In this document: positions 1-10,400 of the stretch, one piece after another
How positions within the stretch are numbered: the first letter of the stretch is position 1
How the letters are laid out: each line of letters starts with the position of its first letter
From: Paramoeba atlantica
Taxonomy: Eukaryota > Discosea
Reading direction: 5' to 3'
Assembly (NCBI GenBank): GCA_977017575.1
Contig: CDRNVI010000016.1
Coordinates: 310,001 to 374,000, forward strand
DNA length: 64,000 nucleotides
Notes under the pieces: generated by a model
Databases searched by the model: none
What the model saw: only the letters and a program-made list of their open reading frames with translations
What the model was told of the DNA's origin: nothing
Position numbers and translations under genes: made by a program

Positions 1-329
1 CGATACGTAAAGCTTTAGATTATCTTTTAAAGGATATGAAGGCAGTGTATGAAAACACTTTGAAAAGTTTTCCGTCCCGAATTAGGCTTCTTAGAGAAAA
101 AAATGAAGGTTCAATACTAAAATAGTTCGCCCAAAAAAATCTGCAAATTCTTGAAAATCTCAATTCTGTCATGTCCAGAATTCTTCATATATAATTTTTA
201 AGATGGGTTTTTATAGCGCAAAACAGCTTAGAATTTCGAGATCTGTTGAATACCGAAGGAATTAGGTCAAAAGCACACACGACACAAATTTTAGACCCCC
301 CCTGGAAATTGGTGACCCCCCCTGTACAG
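1..329 (+). mobile_element. 3' end of a Tc1/mariner-like element (entered from outside the window)
   Basis: An open frame from base 3 to the TAG at 123-125 encodes about 40 residues that resemble the C-terminus of the Tc1-like transposase at 27231-28100: KALDYLLKDM compares with KAVDYIKTDG, and NTLKSFPSRI with STLNSMPRRF. About 160 bases further on, 284-329 reads as a stretch with two C runs ending in CCCTGTA. This matches the layout of the right terminal repeat of the Tc1 element at 52119-53632 (ATTTTGGACC, C run, CCCCTGTA). I infer that the window opens inside the 3' end of a related element. The rest of the element lies upstream of the window. Confidence 0.6.
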
Positions 330-541
330 TATTATGTACGTAGGTAATGTCCTTTTGTCGAAAAGAAAAAAGTCAAGCTAAAAAGTCTTAAGAAAAGCGA
401 ATTTTCCTTTACTTTCACCTCTTTCTGTAATAGTATCGCAATAGTAATAATATCGCAAAGATTACTGTATACGTTTTTCGTGAACAAGTTTACTAAGTCA
501 TATTTTATCCCAGTCGTTTTCCCAATTTTCTTTAATTCTCA

Positions 542-1462
542 ATGCTACGTCGATTAGCCTGCCGCCTTAACCCACGGAATACCTTATCTATTCCCATAAG
601 AATAACCGAATCCGATATCAATGCGGCTGTGCACTCAAGTTCTGAACATTTACAACAATATCCTTTAAATTCAGGGAAGCGAAGGTGGACAGAAATCGAC
701 GTGGTGGCTCGAGAGAAGTGGTGCGAGTTCTTCACGACGACAGCACTGACATATCCCCCGAAACGGAATATTGCAGAAGCACAAAAAACTTCTGATGAAA
801 CTGTAATAGACAGACATTCTCCTTCTTTATTTTGGGGGACGTTTTTTAGTGTGTCACAAGTAATGGATAAGTACGAAACGCTTGTAGGCTATGCGTTGAA
901 ATTGGGTCAATTTCGCCGTGAGTTGGAGCTAAGAACGTTCCCTATTCGGGACGCCCTCCGCCTAAAGAGATGTTCCGCCCAGGAGCTCGCATCCAAACAA
1001 CGGGAATTGGAAGCTCTTGTGAAAGAAATGGGTGAGTTGGAAGCCGAAAAGACACAGTACGCGGCAAAGTACTTTGACACGTCTGTGTACAATTCCTTGA
1101 TCAATTTGATGAGACTTTTTGGTGAAACAAATCCGCATGCTACCTCCTACGCGCTTCAGATTTTGGATGACATGACGGCTTTGTCTATTCCTTTTGATGA
1201 GACAACTCAGTTACTTTTGAGGAGTCTTACTTTTGGTGATGATGACAGCCACAATTCTGACGCGCTCTTCTCCCTCGTGGAATTTCCGGAGATGGGCCAA
1301 GTTACAAATAAGCTTGATTCGGTAGAAAAATTGGCCCGTGATTCCATAAGGACGATCTCCCGCAGGCACAACCTCCCGATAACAGAAGGTGTTTACCAAC
1401 AAGATAAGGGGACACATCCCTTACTGCCTCGAACACCTGAAGGAGCGGAACAAGAAATATAA
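542..1462 (+). CDS. Unknown protein, possibly mitochondrial, 306 aa
   Basis: I do not recognise a family. The ATG at 542 is the first in the frame and is preceded by a pyrimidine-rich leader. The N-terminus (MLRRLACRLNPRNTLSIPIR) is rich in Arg, Leu and Ser and has no acidic residue in the first 20, which fits a mitochondrial presequence. Residues about 120-185 are charged and helical (KQRELEALVKEMGELEAEK) and suggest a short coiled coil. The C-terminal third contains alternating Leu-rich helices. It lies on the same strand as all other host genes here, about 500 bp upstream of the next. Function is not assignable from sequence alone. Confidence 0.6.
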   Translation: MLRRLACRLNPRNTLSIPIRITESDINAAVHSSSEHLQQYPLNSGKRRWTEIDVVAREKWCEFFTTTALTYPPKRNIAEAQKTSDETVIDRHSPSLFWGTFFSVSQVMDKYETLVGYALKLGQFRRELELRTFPIRDALRLKRCSAQELASKQRELEALVKEMGELEAEKTQYAAKYFDTSVYNSLINLMRLFGETNPHATSYALQILDDMTALSIPFDETTQLLLRSLTFGDDDSHNSDALFSLVEFPEMGQVTNKLDSVEKLARDSIRTISRRHNLPITEGVYQQDKGTHPLLPRTPEGAEQEI

Positions 1463-1970
1463 AACGCGTCTTCGAGTACGTAAGTCTCGCGTATCAAAAA
1501 GTACCTGCGTCATGTGAACAGTTTTCATGAGTTTACATTGATTTCTGGCCGCAGAGTCGTTAAATACAATTTTTTATCAACAGTGCCTAAGTATTGAACA
1601 GCTATTTTTCTACACCTGATATTGAATCTCTATGAAGCCTACGCGTTTAATGATTTTAAAGATTCTAAAGGCAATAAAACACTGACTTTTTTGAATGTAG
1701 TATTGGAAAATTATAAATATACAGATCCCCTGTCCTCCGAGTCTTCTGTCTGATAATGAACGGGAACAAATTTTACCGACCCTATGAACTTTTTACATGT
1801 ATAAGTTGAACCAGTACACTTACCCTGTTGGTTGAGTCGAAGAAAGCTTTTTCTAACGAGATAATCGTTAAATATAGATCACGTTTTTCCCTATTAAGCT
1901 GTTCTATTTTGTTGTATCAATTCCGCACTTCCAGTATCCCGATATTTACATCTACTCCTACTGCCCGCAA
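1463..1970. other. Intergenic stretch, no gene seen
   Basis: AT-rich, with short open frames only. The last 150 bases are pyrimidine-rich up to the next ATG. I see no RNA gene, repeat or element end. Confidence 0.5.
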
Positions 1971-3068
1971 ATGGCTACGCATCCCGCAGAAAATGCGACT
2001 CACTTCCCTAACGTCGATATAGAGCGGCTAAATCGTTTAATGGCAGAAGAAAGAAATCTTGCAGATGGGGTGGGGCGTGACTGGAGTACTTTTTCGGACG
2101 ATATTAATGAATCCTTCGTACGAGAAATGGATCAGATATTTAGCTTCATAGAGAAACGCAGAAACTATACTGAAGAAAAACTCCAAGAATACGGATCGGT
2201 CGAGGTCAAGATGCCTAGCCCTGCCTATGGAAATATTAATATAAAACCAAATTCCGTGCTTTCGCATGCAGAACAAAAGACGAACAGAAGTTATGAAACC
2301 GAACCGCATGTGACACATAACTCCATAAATATAAGTGAGAAGCGGGGTGCAAAGACTTCAGCACAGAGCACAACGTCCAGAACAGATCAGCTCAAGTTCG
2401 ATCAAACCGTCGAGCCAGTAATTCATGGCAAATGTATTGATATAATGCGAAAGAACAGTCAAGAAGACACCGTTCGAGTCAAACTTCGCTTATTGATCAA
2501 GTCCCCAGATTCTAACACGCTAAAACGCCGGGACATCGTAGAACAGTTTAGCAACAATTGCACCATTCAGAATTTAATTAAGTTCATCATAAAATCTATT
2601 GACAATAACCAGAAGCCGAGTTCGAATAATAGCAACCAGAGAGCTTGTGCTGAAAGATCAGTGTTGCCGAAAGTGACGAAAATTCAACACGCTGCCACAA
2701 AGAAAGCTATATTTTCTTCTGAGAACGATGCTGCTGATTTGCAATCGAGCTTACATGACTTCGAAATTTTGTCAAACTCACTTCTTTTAGTAGACATTGA
2801 GGATCCAGAAACATCAAACAGAGTTCCTTCTCTTGCAAAAGCAGCCAAGCAGGTGAGCGACGGATTTTGGGGAGCTGTGCGTTCAGTGAATCCTGTTGCG
2901 TCACTTGTTTCACGTAACACAAATTCATCTAAGCCTTCAACGCACACTCAAATTCACGAACCAAAAGCGTTTATGACACTCTCTGATCTTAAAAAAGAAG
3001 ATGAGAAAGCGAATAAGAATAGTAAGCAAACTTTCTACAATGGTACCAACACGGAATTCGAAGAATAA
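1971..3068 (+). CDS. Unknown hydrophilic protein, 365 aa
   Basis: No family is recognised. The ATG at 1971 opens a 365-codon frame without introns. Residues about 10-75 are charged with a helical region containing EEKLQEYGSVEV. The middle is Ser/Thr/Asn-rich and probably disordered. A segment around VRVKLRLLIKSPDS (about 163-176) alternates hydrophobic and charged residues like a beta-rich fold. The C-terminus has a helix (AKAAKQVSDGFWGAVRSV) that could be amphipathic and is followed by a charged tail. There is no signal peptide or clear transmembrane helix. It lies 64 bp upstream of the U2AF-like gene on the same strand. Confidence 0.6.
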   Translation: MATHPAENATHFPNVDIERLNRLMAEERNLADGVGRDWSTFSDDINESFVREMDQIFSFIEKRRNYTEEKLQEYGSVEVKMPSPAYGNINIKPNSVLSHAEQKTNRSYETEPHVTHNSINISEKRGAKTSAQSTTSRTDQLKFDQTVEPVIHGKCIDIMRKNSQEDTVRVKLRLLIKSPDSNTLKRRDIVEQFSNNCTIQNLIKFIIKSIDNNQKPSSNNSNQRACAERSVLPKVTKIQHAATKKAIFSSENDAADLQSSLHDFEILSNSLLLVDIEDPETSNRVPSLAKAAKQVSDGFWGAVRSVNPVASLVSRNTNSSKPSTHTQIHEPKAFMTLSDLKKEDEKANKNSKQTFYNGTNTEFEE

Positions 3069-3132
3069 TCTGTAGCTATACCACATAACCATTTTACTTA
3101 ATTGCTGTGCTATTTAAAATTCTTTTTGTACC

Positions 3133-4098
3133 ATGGAAGATGACACTATAAAACACGGAAACGCCAAAACATTTTCCCTCTCCTCGTTTTTTTCACTACT
3201 TAAAATGTATTCAAGCAACATCGGAATGTCCGCAGCAAAACCTTTCTCTTCTCATCCCCTCGACAGCTCTGGGCCAAGATTAGACCCCCGACTCCCCCCG
3301 TGGGACCGACGTCCCCCCGCGGGGCACTACCCCACTACCGCACCCGTCACCTTTGCCACCCATCTGGGCGCACCCTCCCTCCCCGAGGAGAACACCTGCC
3401 CGTTCTTCTTAAAAACAGGCGCGTGTAAATACGAGGAGTTGTGTAACCGTCACCATCCCCGACCGGAGGTCTCCAAGACGATTCTGATTCCCCACATGTA
3501 TTTAAACCTCCGTGCCCGGACCCTGCGGGATGTCCACGGCCAGTCCTACCGCTACACCGAGTCCTTTCTCCAACAAAGAATGGAGAGGTTCTACGAGGAC
3601 GTGTGGTTGGAAGCCTCACTGCTGGGGGAGGTGGAAGAGATGATGATGGTGAAAAACACAGGCGAACATCTCTTGGGAAATGTCTACCTGAGGTTTACCA
3701 CAATACAACACGCCACGCGCGCGATGAAGTACATGCGGGGACGTAGTTTTGAGGGCCGTGTGTTGGTGCCAGAATACTCCCCGGTACAAAGTTTTCAGGA
3801 AGCACTTTGTAAACTAAGTGAGGAAGGACAGTGTAAGTTCTCCGAGAATCACACTTGTAATTTTCTGCACGTGGAGCAGCCCGGTGCGGAATTGCAGGAG
3901 CGGTTGATCCGTACAGGATCGCTTCACTGGCGTCGCAAGAATCGAGACACCACACGCGCCGAGAATGAGGGAAGCGACGATGGAGTTCTCGAACTTCCGT
4001 GCTTTATTTGCGGAGAAACGGGACATATTGCTCGCAAATGTCCCGCAGCTCGACAGCAAAGGGAGACGCTCGCGGAAGCAGCGGCCAAAGAGAGTTGA
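3133..4098 (+). CDS. U2 snRNP auxiliary factor small-subunit-like protein (U2AF35 family), with added CCHC knuckle
   Basis: U2AF35 recognises the AG at 3' splice sites through two CCCH zinc fingers flanking a U2AF-homology RRM. Here finger 1 is CPFFLKTGACKYEELCNRHH (about residues 89-108). The RRM region carries the family segment GEVEEMMMVKNTGEHLLGNV, and finger 2 (CKLSEEGQCKFSENHTCNFLH, given here as C-C-C-H near residue 227-247) follows directly, the U2AF1 order. Past the usual end, a zinc knuckle CFICGETGHIARKC (about 291-304) is present where animal U2AF1 has an RS or Gly-rich tail. Met codons at 3205 and 3226 are alternative starts and would remove a Ser-rich leader. A ZRSR2-like assignment is possible. 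Its presence implies the genome still has spliceosomal introns although its neighbours have none. Confidence 0.85.
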   Translation: MEDDTIKHGNAKTFSLSSFFSLLKMYSSNIGMSAAKPFSSHPLDSSGPRLDPRLPPWDRRPPAGHYPTTAPVTFATHLGAPSLPEENTCPFFLKTGACKYEELCNRHHPRPEVSKTILIPHMYLNLRARTLRDVHGQSYRYTESFLQQRMERFYEDVWLEASLLGEVEEMMMVKNTGEHLLGNVYLRFTTIQHATRAMKYMRGRSFEGRVLVPEYSPVQSFQEALCKLSEEGQCKFSENHTCNFLHVEQPGAELQERLIRTGSLHWRRKNRDTTRAENEGSDDGVLELPCFICGETGHIARKCPAARQQRETLAEAAAKES

Positions 4099-4403
4099 AG
4101 GAACGTTTTTGGCTATTAAAAATTACAATTGCAGATCTCGGTTCAATGTTTCGGACAAGAAGTACTTTCGTAAGGTAACGTATGGAAATATTGAAATAAC
4201 GGGTTGAATGACAGACAGTATGATTAGAATCATTCAAGACTCAGCCTTACGATGGCATCGTAAGCCTCGGAATTTTAGAGGCGTAGCACCTTTCACATAC
4301 AATTGTATATTTCAAAACTACAGTTGTAAAGTACCGGATGAACATCTGAAAACTAGTATTATTTGTAGCTGTACTTTATCGATGTAAAATTTGAATTCCG
4401 TGG
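4099..4403. other. Intergenic stretch, no gene seen
   Basis: The first 100 bases continue an unrelated short frame past the U2AF stop. The remainder is AT-rich with no repeat, RNA gene or element end that I can see. Confidence 0.45.
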
Positions 4404-6062
4404 ATGTTTCCACAAATTCATTGTCCCATGTTCCATTCAAAACCGAATTTTTCCATCCTTCGAGGTCTGTGCAGAACATTTGTGGGGCTTGTTCATGATC
4501 GCCCATTGTCCCCACAGGAAAAGATTGAAGAACGAGTGATCGCACCGCGCCATTCGCCTTCTTCAATGCAAAGCCACTCGGAGGTGATCTCTGATCGTCT
4601 CAAACTGTACGATAAAGACAGTAAAGATCAGACAACCGAAGTTGAATCGAGTATAGAAAAGTCTCGTCAAACTCAAAGCCCAATTCCAGATGGGCTCTCA
4701 TCGACAGCTGCATCCGTTCCGACCTCTAGTTGGGCACGAGGAGGTCTCTTCGGAGTATTGGCTGTACGACTTGCAGCAGATTATTTACGAAGACCTTTGG
4801 CGCGCGGATCGAACGGTTTAAACCAACAGCGCTTCACACCTTCTGCACACAAACATATCGTAGAAACGTTGTGCCATATGCGAGGTGCTACTTTAAAACT
4901 AGCACAAATGTTGTCGATACAGGAGGATTCGGTGATTCCTTCTGCAGCTTTAGAGGTTTTTACTCGTGTACGGGACGCCGCGGTGTACATGCCGCAAACT
5001 CAAATGGTGAGCTTGTTAAACAAGGAATTAGGCAAGGCCTGGAAGGAACACTGTGATGTTGATGAATTTCATTCGGTTCCATTTGCTGCAGCCAGTATTG
5101 GACAGGTTCACTACTGTGTAGCGCGGGGAAAAAGATTTGCCGTAAAAGTACAATTTCCCGGGGTTCGAGAATCGATTCGTAATGACACCGCCAACATTCG
5201 CCGTCTTTCCTTTCTAAAGCTACTTCCACCCGGACTTTTTGTTGGTTCTCTTCTGGATTCATTAGAAAAGGAATTAGAAAGTGAGTGTAATTATACTTCT
5301 GAGGCTTTAATGCAAAACACGTATCGTTCTTATATGCAACGTGACCCGGATTTAAGTTTGTATATAGCCCCGTTGCGATTGATTGTTCCAGAGATAAATT
5401 CTGACATGAGTACTTCCAAGGTTCTTACATCATCTTTTTGTGACGGGAAAGCTATCGATAAGATGATTCCTCTCCTATCACAAGACGAGAAGGACTTAAT
5501 TGGTCGAACAATTATTTTCTTGACGATGAAAGAACTTTTTCACTGGAAATTTATGCAAACGGATCCCAATTTTGCCAATTTTTTGTTTAACCGTGAGCGA
5601 CGCGAATTGCAATTGATTGATTTTGGGGCAACAAGGTCATATCGAGAAGATTTCGTATCACGATACCATCAAATTGTTTCGGCTGGCTCTAGAGGTAGTA
5701 AAGAGGAAATAATTCATCATAGTATTGCTCTAGGACTACTTACAGGGGAGGAAAACAAACAAATGATGGACGCACACTGTACATCTGTTATGATTCTAGC
5801 TCGTCCTTATCGTTGTGAAGGAGTTTTCGACTTTGCGGCCGAAAGAGTTTCGCAATTGCTCACTCCCCATGTAAAGATCATGCTTGCACACCGGCTACGC
5901 CCTCCACCACTAGAGGTCTACTCACTCCATCGAAGACTGAGCGGGGCATTTCTACTTTGCGCCCGGCTGAACGCCAGAGTTAATGTCCATCACATGTGGG
6001 AACATCATTTTTCGAATTACAAGGAAATGTGCGCGAACTTTAATTTCGAAGACTGTAATTAG
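4404..6062 (+). CDS. COQ8: COQ8/ADCK-type (ABC1/UbiB family) kinase-like protein, mitochondrial
   Basis: COQ8 proteins are atypical kinase-fold ATPases in the mitochondrial matrix that support coenzyme Q synthesis. The 552-aa protein has a basic, hydrophobic N-terminus without early acidic residues, consistent with import, then about 100 low-complexity residues. The signature region follows: RGATLKLAQMLSIQED (about 160-175), the alanine-rich loop FAAASIGQVH (227-236), the lysine strand FAVKVQFPGV (245-254), the catalytic-loop equivalent FMQTDPNFANFLF and the metal-binding LIDFGATR. The C-terminus RLRPPPLEVYSLHRRLSGAF matches ADCK3/COQ8. The family KxGQ motif reads KLAQ here, a Gly-to-Ala change. 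Length is close to COQ8 proteins. The start could be any of several early in-frame ATGs. Confidence 0.9.
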   Translation: MFPQIHCPMFHSKPNFSILRGLCRTFVGLVHDRPLSPQEKIEERVIAPRHSPSSMQSHSEVISDRLKLYDKDSKDQTTEVESSIEKSRQTQSPIPDGLSSTAASVPTSSWARGGLFGVLAVRLAADYLRRPLARGSNGLNQQRFTPSAHKHIVETLCHMRGATLKLAQMLSIQEDSVIPSAALEVFTRVRDAAVYMPQTQMVSLLNKELGKAWKEHCDVDEFHSVPFAAASIGQVHYCVARGKRFAVKVQFPGVRESIRNDTANIRRLSFLKLLPPGLFVGSLLDSLEKELESECNYTSEALMQNTYRSYMQRDPDLSLYIAPLRLIVPEINSDMSTSKVLTSSFCDGKAIDKMIPLLSQDEKDLIGRTIIFLTMKELFHWKFMQTDPNFANFLFNRERRELQLIDFGATRSYREDFVSRYHQIVSAGSRGSKEEIIHHSIALGLLTGEENKQMMDAHCTSVMILARPYRCEGVFDFAAERVSQLLTPHVKIMLAHRLRPPPLEVYSLHRRLSGAFLLCARLNARVNVHHMWEHHFSNYKEMCANFNFEDCN

Positions 6063-6270
6063 AAATAATGAAAACAGTTACGCGCTTTGCTCCCCATAAG
6101 TTCAGAAAAATTAAAGTATGCGATGGATTTAGCTCCTTATGTCTACATAATTACACACAAGTTTTGACTCAATACATGTAGATTGTTAGCCACTCATAAG
6201 TACAGTAACTCATAGCCAATAAGGGTTACGCTGATGTTTTACCTTTTAGCACCTTTTACCATGCGGTGAA

Positions 6271-7197
6271 ATGAAAAGTTTCTGTTCGATCAATCCACCC
6301 TGTAGGTCGAGTCTGTATGTAGTTTTGCAAGAATCTTGCATTCGTCGAATAGCGTTTCGAGGAAGAACTAACAAAAACGGAGGGAGCAAACCTTTCGAGA
6401 ATGATACTGAAACTGTTCTAAAGTGTAGTGAGGAAGGGAAAGCCTCGGGATCTAGCGACAGACTCTCTGATCAGGAGATTCCATATGCAACGCTTGATGA
6501 CAATTCGTTACGCAGCTGTACGAGTCGCGCGCCTGATACACCTCTTCGTGAAATCGCGACCAAGGGAGATGAACCATATGGCAGGGAAGTACTGCAGAGC
6601 AAAAATAGCTCGTTTATTGGGTCTCTTATTCCAAATTTTCGTCCATTTCCGTTTCGTGGTTCGGAAGTGTTACACCTCTATCGAAGTTTTTGGCGAGTGC
6701 TTCATCGCCTCCCTCTTGATGAGCAAGCGGAGGCGAAGCATAAATTGCGGGAACGATTTCGCCAAGGACGCAGATTGATAGGAGCGAAACGAATTAACGC
6801 AGCTCTGCAGCGGGGATATGGCCAATTGGAGTACTGGAAGACATACGTGAATGACCATGAAGTGAGAAAAGAAATAGGTAATCTCGAACCCTTGCGTTCT
6901 AGGATGACTGACATAAAAGTATCAAGGACACAATATAGCGTGGTTAGCGCGTTGGAATCATACTTTCAGGGGAAGGTGTCTGCGGATAAGGTAGTGGATG
7001 AAACCAGAGAAGGGGGCAGTTATACTCGAGAAATTGAGTACCAAAATATTCCTTGCGATCACATGTGGGAACGGGCTCGCAAAGAGTTAGGGAATACAAT
7101 ACCCGGAATTCATACAAAAGGAAGCATCCGGCTTCATGAAACACAAAGCTGTCGAATGCAAGAATATCGCGAAGTATCACCAATCAGACCGTACTAA
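6271..7197 (+). CDS. Mitochondrial LYR-motif protein, 308 aa
   Basis: LYR proteins are small mitochondrial three-helix proteins that bind acyl-ACP and help assemble respiratory complexes or deliver iron-sulfur clusters. Residues about 130-195 hold the signature: LHLYRSFWRVLHRLP (LYR at 136-138) and then RERFRQGRRLIGAKRI and ALQRGYGQLEYWK, the usual helix 2/3 pattern with the conserved F and R. Most LYR proteins are 80-150 aa; here there is a 130-residue N-terminal extension and a 110-residue C-terminal one. The N-terminus is Cys/Ser/Arg-rich with no early acidic residue, consistent with import. Which LYRM subtype it is cannot be told from the sequence. The ATG at 6271 is the first in frame. 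Confidence 0.7.
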   Translation: MKSFCSINPPCRSSLYVVLQESCIRRIAFRGRTNKNGGSKPFENDTETVLKCSEEGKASGSSDRLSDQEIPYATLDDNSLRSCTSRAPDTPLREIATKGDEPYGREVLQSKNSSFIGSLIPNFRPFPFRGSEVLHLYRSFWRVLHRLPLDEQAEAKHKLRERFRQGRRLIGAKRINAALQRGYGQLEYWKTYVNDHEVRKEIGNLEPLRSRMTDIKVSRTQYSVVSALESYFQGKVSADKVVDETREGGSYTREIEYQNIPCDHMWERARKELGNTIPGIHTKGSIRLHETQSCRMQEYREVSPIRPY

Positions 7198-7324
7198 TAA
7201 AATAGAACTAATGCTCAAATTCTACAGTTTACGAAATCTCTCCAACTACATGTAATTGTAGAATACGAAAACTAGCCAATCGCATAGCACTGTTTCCAAT
7301 CGCATATCAACTGACTATTAAATC

Positions 7325-7407
7325 TTACATTGGCATTCTTACATTTGACATTCTTACATTTGACATTCTTACATTTGACATTCTTACATTTGGTATTCTT
7401 ACATTTC
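7325..7407. repeat. 15-bp tandem repeat, about five units
   Basis: The unit ACATTTGACATTCTT is repeated almost perfectly about five times, with variants GGCATTCTT at the left edge and GGTATTCTT at the right. It lies between the LYR gene stop and the decayed PIKK gene start. It looks like a simple microsatellite-type expansion. Confidence 0.85.
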
Positions 7408-7458
7408 GGTTTATTAACCTGGTCTTTTTACGTGTACTACATGTGACGCAAACGTACC

Positions 7459-10400
7459 ATGCGAGATAAATTGGGACAAAACCCCCCGAGCACACTCCTT
7501 ATTCTAGCGTACCAACGCACGAACTAGATTTTTCTGGTCCTCCCCTGTTCGGCGATCCACCGTTTGACACGGATCCCCTTTTTATAGCTGCAGACGGTCC
7601 ATTCTACCCCGAAGTGTATGCCAATGATCCAAATTTCTTTACTGGGCCCCCTCCATTTTATGACTCGGAGTTTGACCCATACCAATCGTTGTCAGATTAT
7701 CAGCTTCCTCCTCCGGATTGGCACGCATCACCGCGTCCGTTTTACAGGGCATCTACGAGAAGAGGGCGACGTTCAAGCTATCAACATCTGAGGAAGATCT
7801 CTCGCTGTCGAACATCCGGAGGGGCCATGCCCGAATCAAATCATCAGTCCAATAGTAGTAGTAGTAGTAGTCGTACGTCAAAGGAAAGTATATTTACAGA
7901 TGCATTTGAAAGACTTGCACGTTTAGATACTGATGTTATGTGGGCGAAATGTCATATAATGACTGATTTTGCGACAAAGCTTTTAGATTTTATTGCTATT
8001 CAAGACGTTTCGCAGACGCTTTCAAGATTGAAGGAGAAATTTGGATCTACAGATCTTGTTACACTTCTACTTCGAATAGCATTGAATCCAGAGGATACCA
8101 TACAAGAGAGCTCTTTTGGCCCAAAGCATAGCAGTATCTTTCACACTGCATCTGCGATGCTATACAAATTTTGAAAAGCATTTCTGGATTGAAAACAACT
8201 TTGAGCCCCTAATAGAAGCTCTTGGGTTCATAAAATCACAGTATACTAAACTATTGCGCGAAGAATGCTCTTCGTTAACAAAAACGTTGAGATACTGGGA
8301 AGGTAAGATCAATATTTTCTGCAAAGTTTGCGCCCATTTGGTGCATCTGGTAAATATCGCATTTTCTATATTCACCAGCCAGCCGATTATTATTGAGGAA
8401 AGGGATGCAGGCGATCAACCATTGTGCAGTGCTCATCATTTTAACGGAGTTTTGAGGTTTACACAGGCATGGCGATCATCCTGCGAATGTTCTCCAACGT
8501 TTGAGATACTAGAAAATATGCTAATAAGTCTTGTATCTTCTGAAAAAAGAAAGAACTTTCCTCCTGATACGCTTTGTATCGCTCTACTAGATACTCTGCA
8601 ATGCATGCGGTTACTGCTTCCTACCATTGAAAAATACGGACATACTGACAGTCATTGGTCCGAGGAAATTGAGTTCGATCTGAAAGGCCTACTTTTCTTG
8701 GAGTTTCCCGTTAGTTTGTTATGCCCCGAACTTCTTTTCTTCTTACCGATACGTGTCGTATCTCTCTACATACATTTGGGCGTTGCGTGGGATCAATTTT
8801 CTGCACGGGGCGCCGGCCATGGAGCGACCACGAGCGAGGTCAATCCGCTTACCCCTCGTATTCTTTCTTTAGCAAACCAGGTCATATCTCTGATAAATTT
8901 TCGAGTAAACCCCGAACTGTTCAACTTAAGCCCACAGAGAAACGAATTAAGTGAAACAAATTCCGCCTTAAACCTCCTATCTAATATGATGGACATAAAA
9001 AATTATCGCGTTCACGGCAACGCTACCATTTTTTCCCTATACCGCATTCAGCTAGCCACACTAGTGGAAGGAGCCGTTACTTTGTTGTTCTGTTCATTTA
9101 CACAGCAAGAGATGACCACCTTTTCGCGGACCTCTCGGTGCTTAGGATCTGACATTGAATTCTTCAGCTCGAAATCTGATACAACAGAAGCTTTTGATAA
9201 ATTTATGAGCGAGCACGTAACTGATATGTTTTATCTCTTGAGCTTATTGAGGAACCAAGAAAAAGGAGTGAATTGCGAGAAACTAACCAAGACAACGTCA
9301 AGCGCAACGGATACGTACTGTGGTCTCGAAACATCTGACTTATTACCTTGTCAAAGAACTGCAGTTACTTTGATTCGACCGTTTCATTCGTTGAGTGTAA
9401 CGGAATTTAGGAAACTGATAGAACAACTTTTCCGTGTGTGGTTTGTTTATACACTGACAGCATCTGCGTGCAAGAGTAGATATACAAACTGTCACCTCGA
9501 ATAACCTTGATTACCGTACATACATTGGAGACAATGATTCTCCGATTACAGCATGGTACGGCAAAAAAAATTTTTGCACGCTAAAAAATGCGTCCATGTG
9601 CCCGCCTTGTGGGTTTAGTCTGGAGGATTCTTGTTGCCTTTTTGTTGAAAACATAGCAGCAATCTTTCTCACTAGGCAATCTGAATCACAACATTTGTGT
9701 GCCTTCTCTGATAAGTCGGGGAGCTAATGTTTGCTTAATGTATTGGTAGGACTCGTAACATGTTTTCACTGTTTACCCCAGCACTACACAAGCATCCTTC
9801 AACTTCCATCAACTTTTTCATTCATCCAGAAAGCACTTGATGCAGTAGAACTATCCAGTATGCATATTCCCCAGACTTCAGAATCTTGTACAGCTGAACG
9901 CTTATTAGTTGAGTTGTTTCAGTTCCCTGTGATGCATTGTTTAACGAGTTGCGAAGTCACTGTGAACGAAATTCTTGAAAATGCGATTGATTTCACTGCA
10001 AGAACTGTCACTCATGTTGACAGCTTGCTCTGTCTATCAAGTTTCATGAAAATACATGAAATGGTCACAATTCTCTCTTCGCAAATATTACGTATCATGT
10101 GTCATCTTGATCATCAAAGGTACGTGCTGCTGAGTACAGCGAACGTTATCCTTTCATTGCAGTGGTGCGTCCGTGTATCAACGGACCTTTTAAACGCTTT
10201 TTGGCCTAATAGGATTGTAAGCGCTACTGGTGAGATGCTAGGGGGATTGTTGCAATATGTTTGCGAAGTGCTCACAATTCCCAATTTGTTCAGTGCAACG
10301 GCACAACCTCAAATAGACCATATTTCTTCTAAGAGTAACCCTATTCTGTTGAAATTTGAAAGAATTCGGCTTGAGTTAAAATGGGAGGTTCGGACCAACG

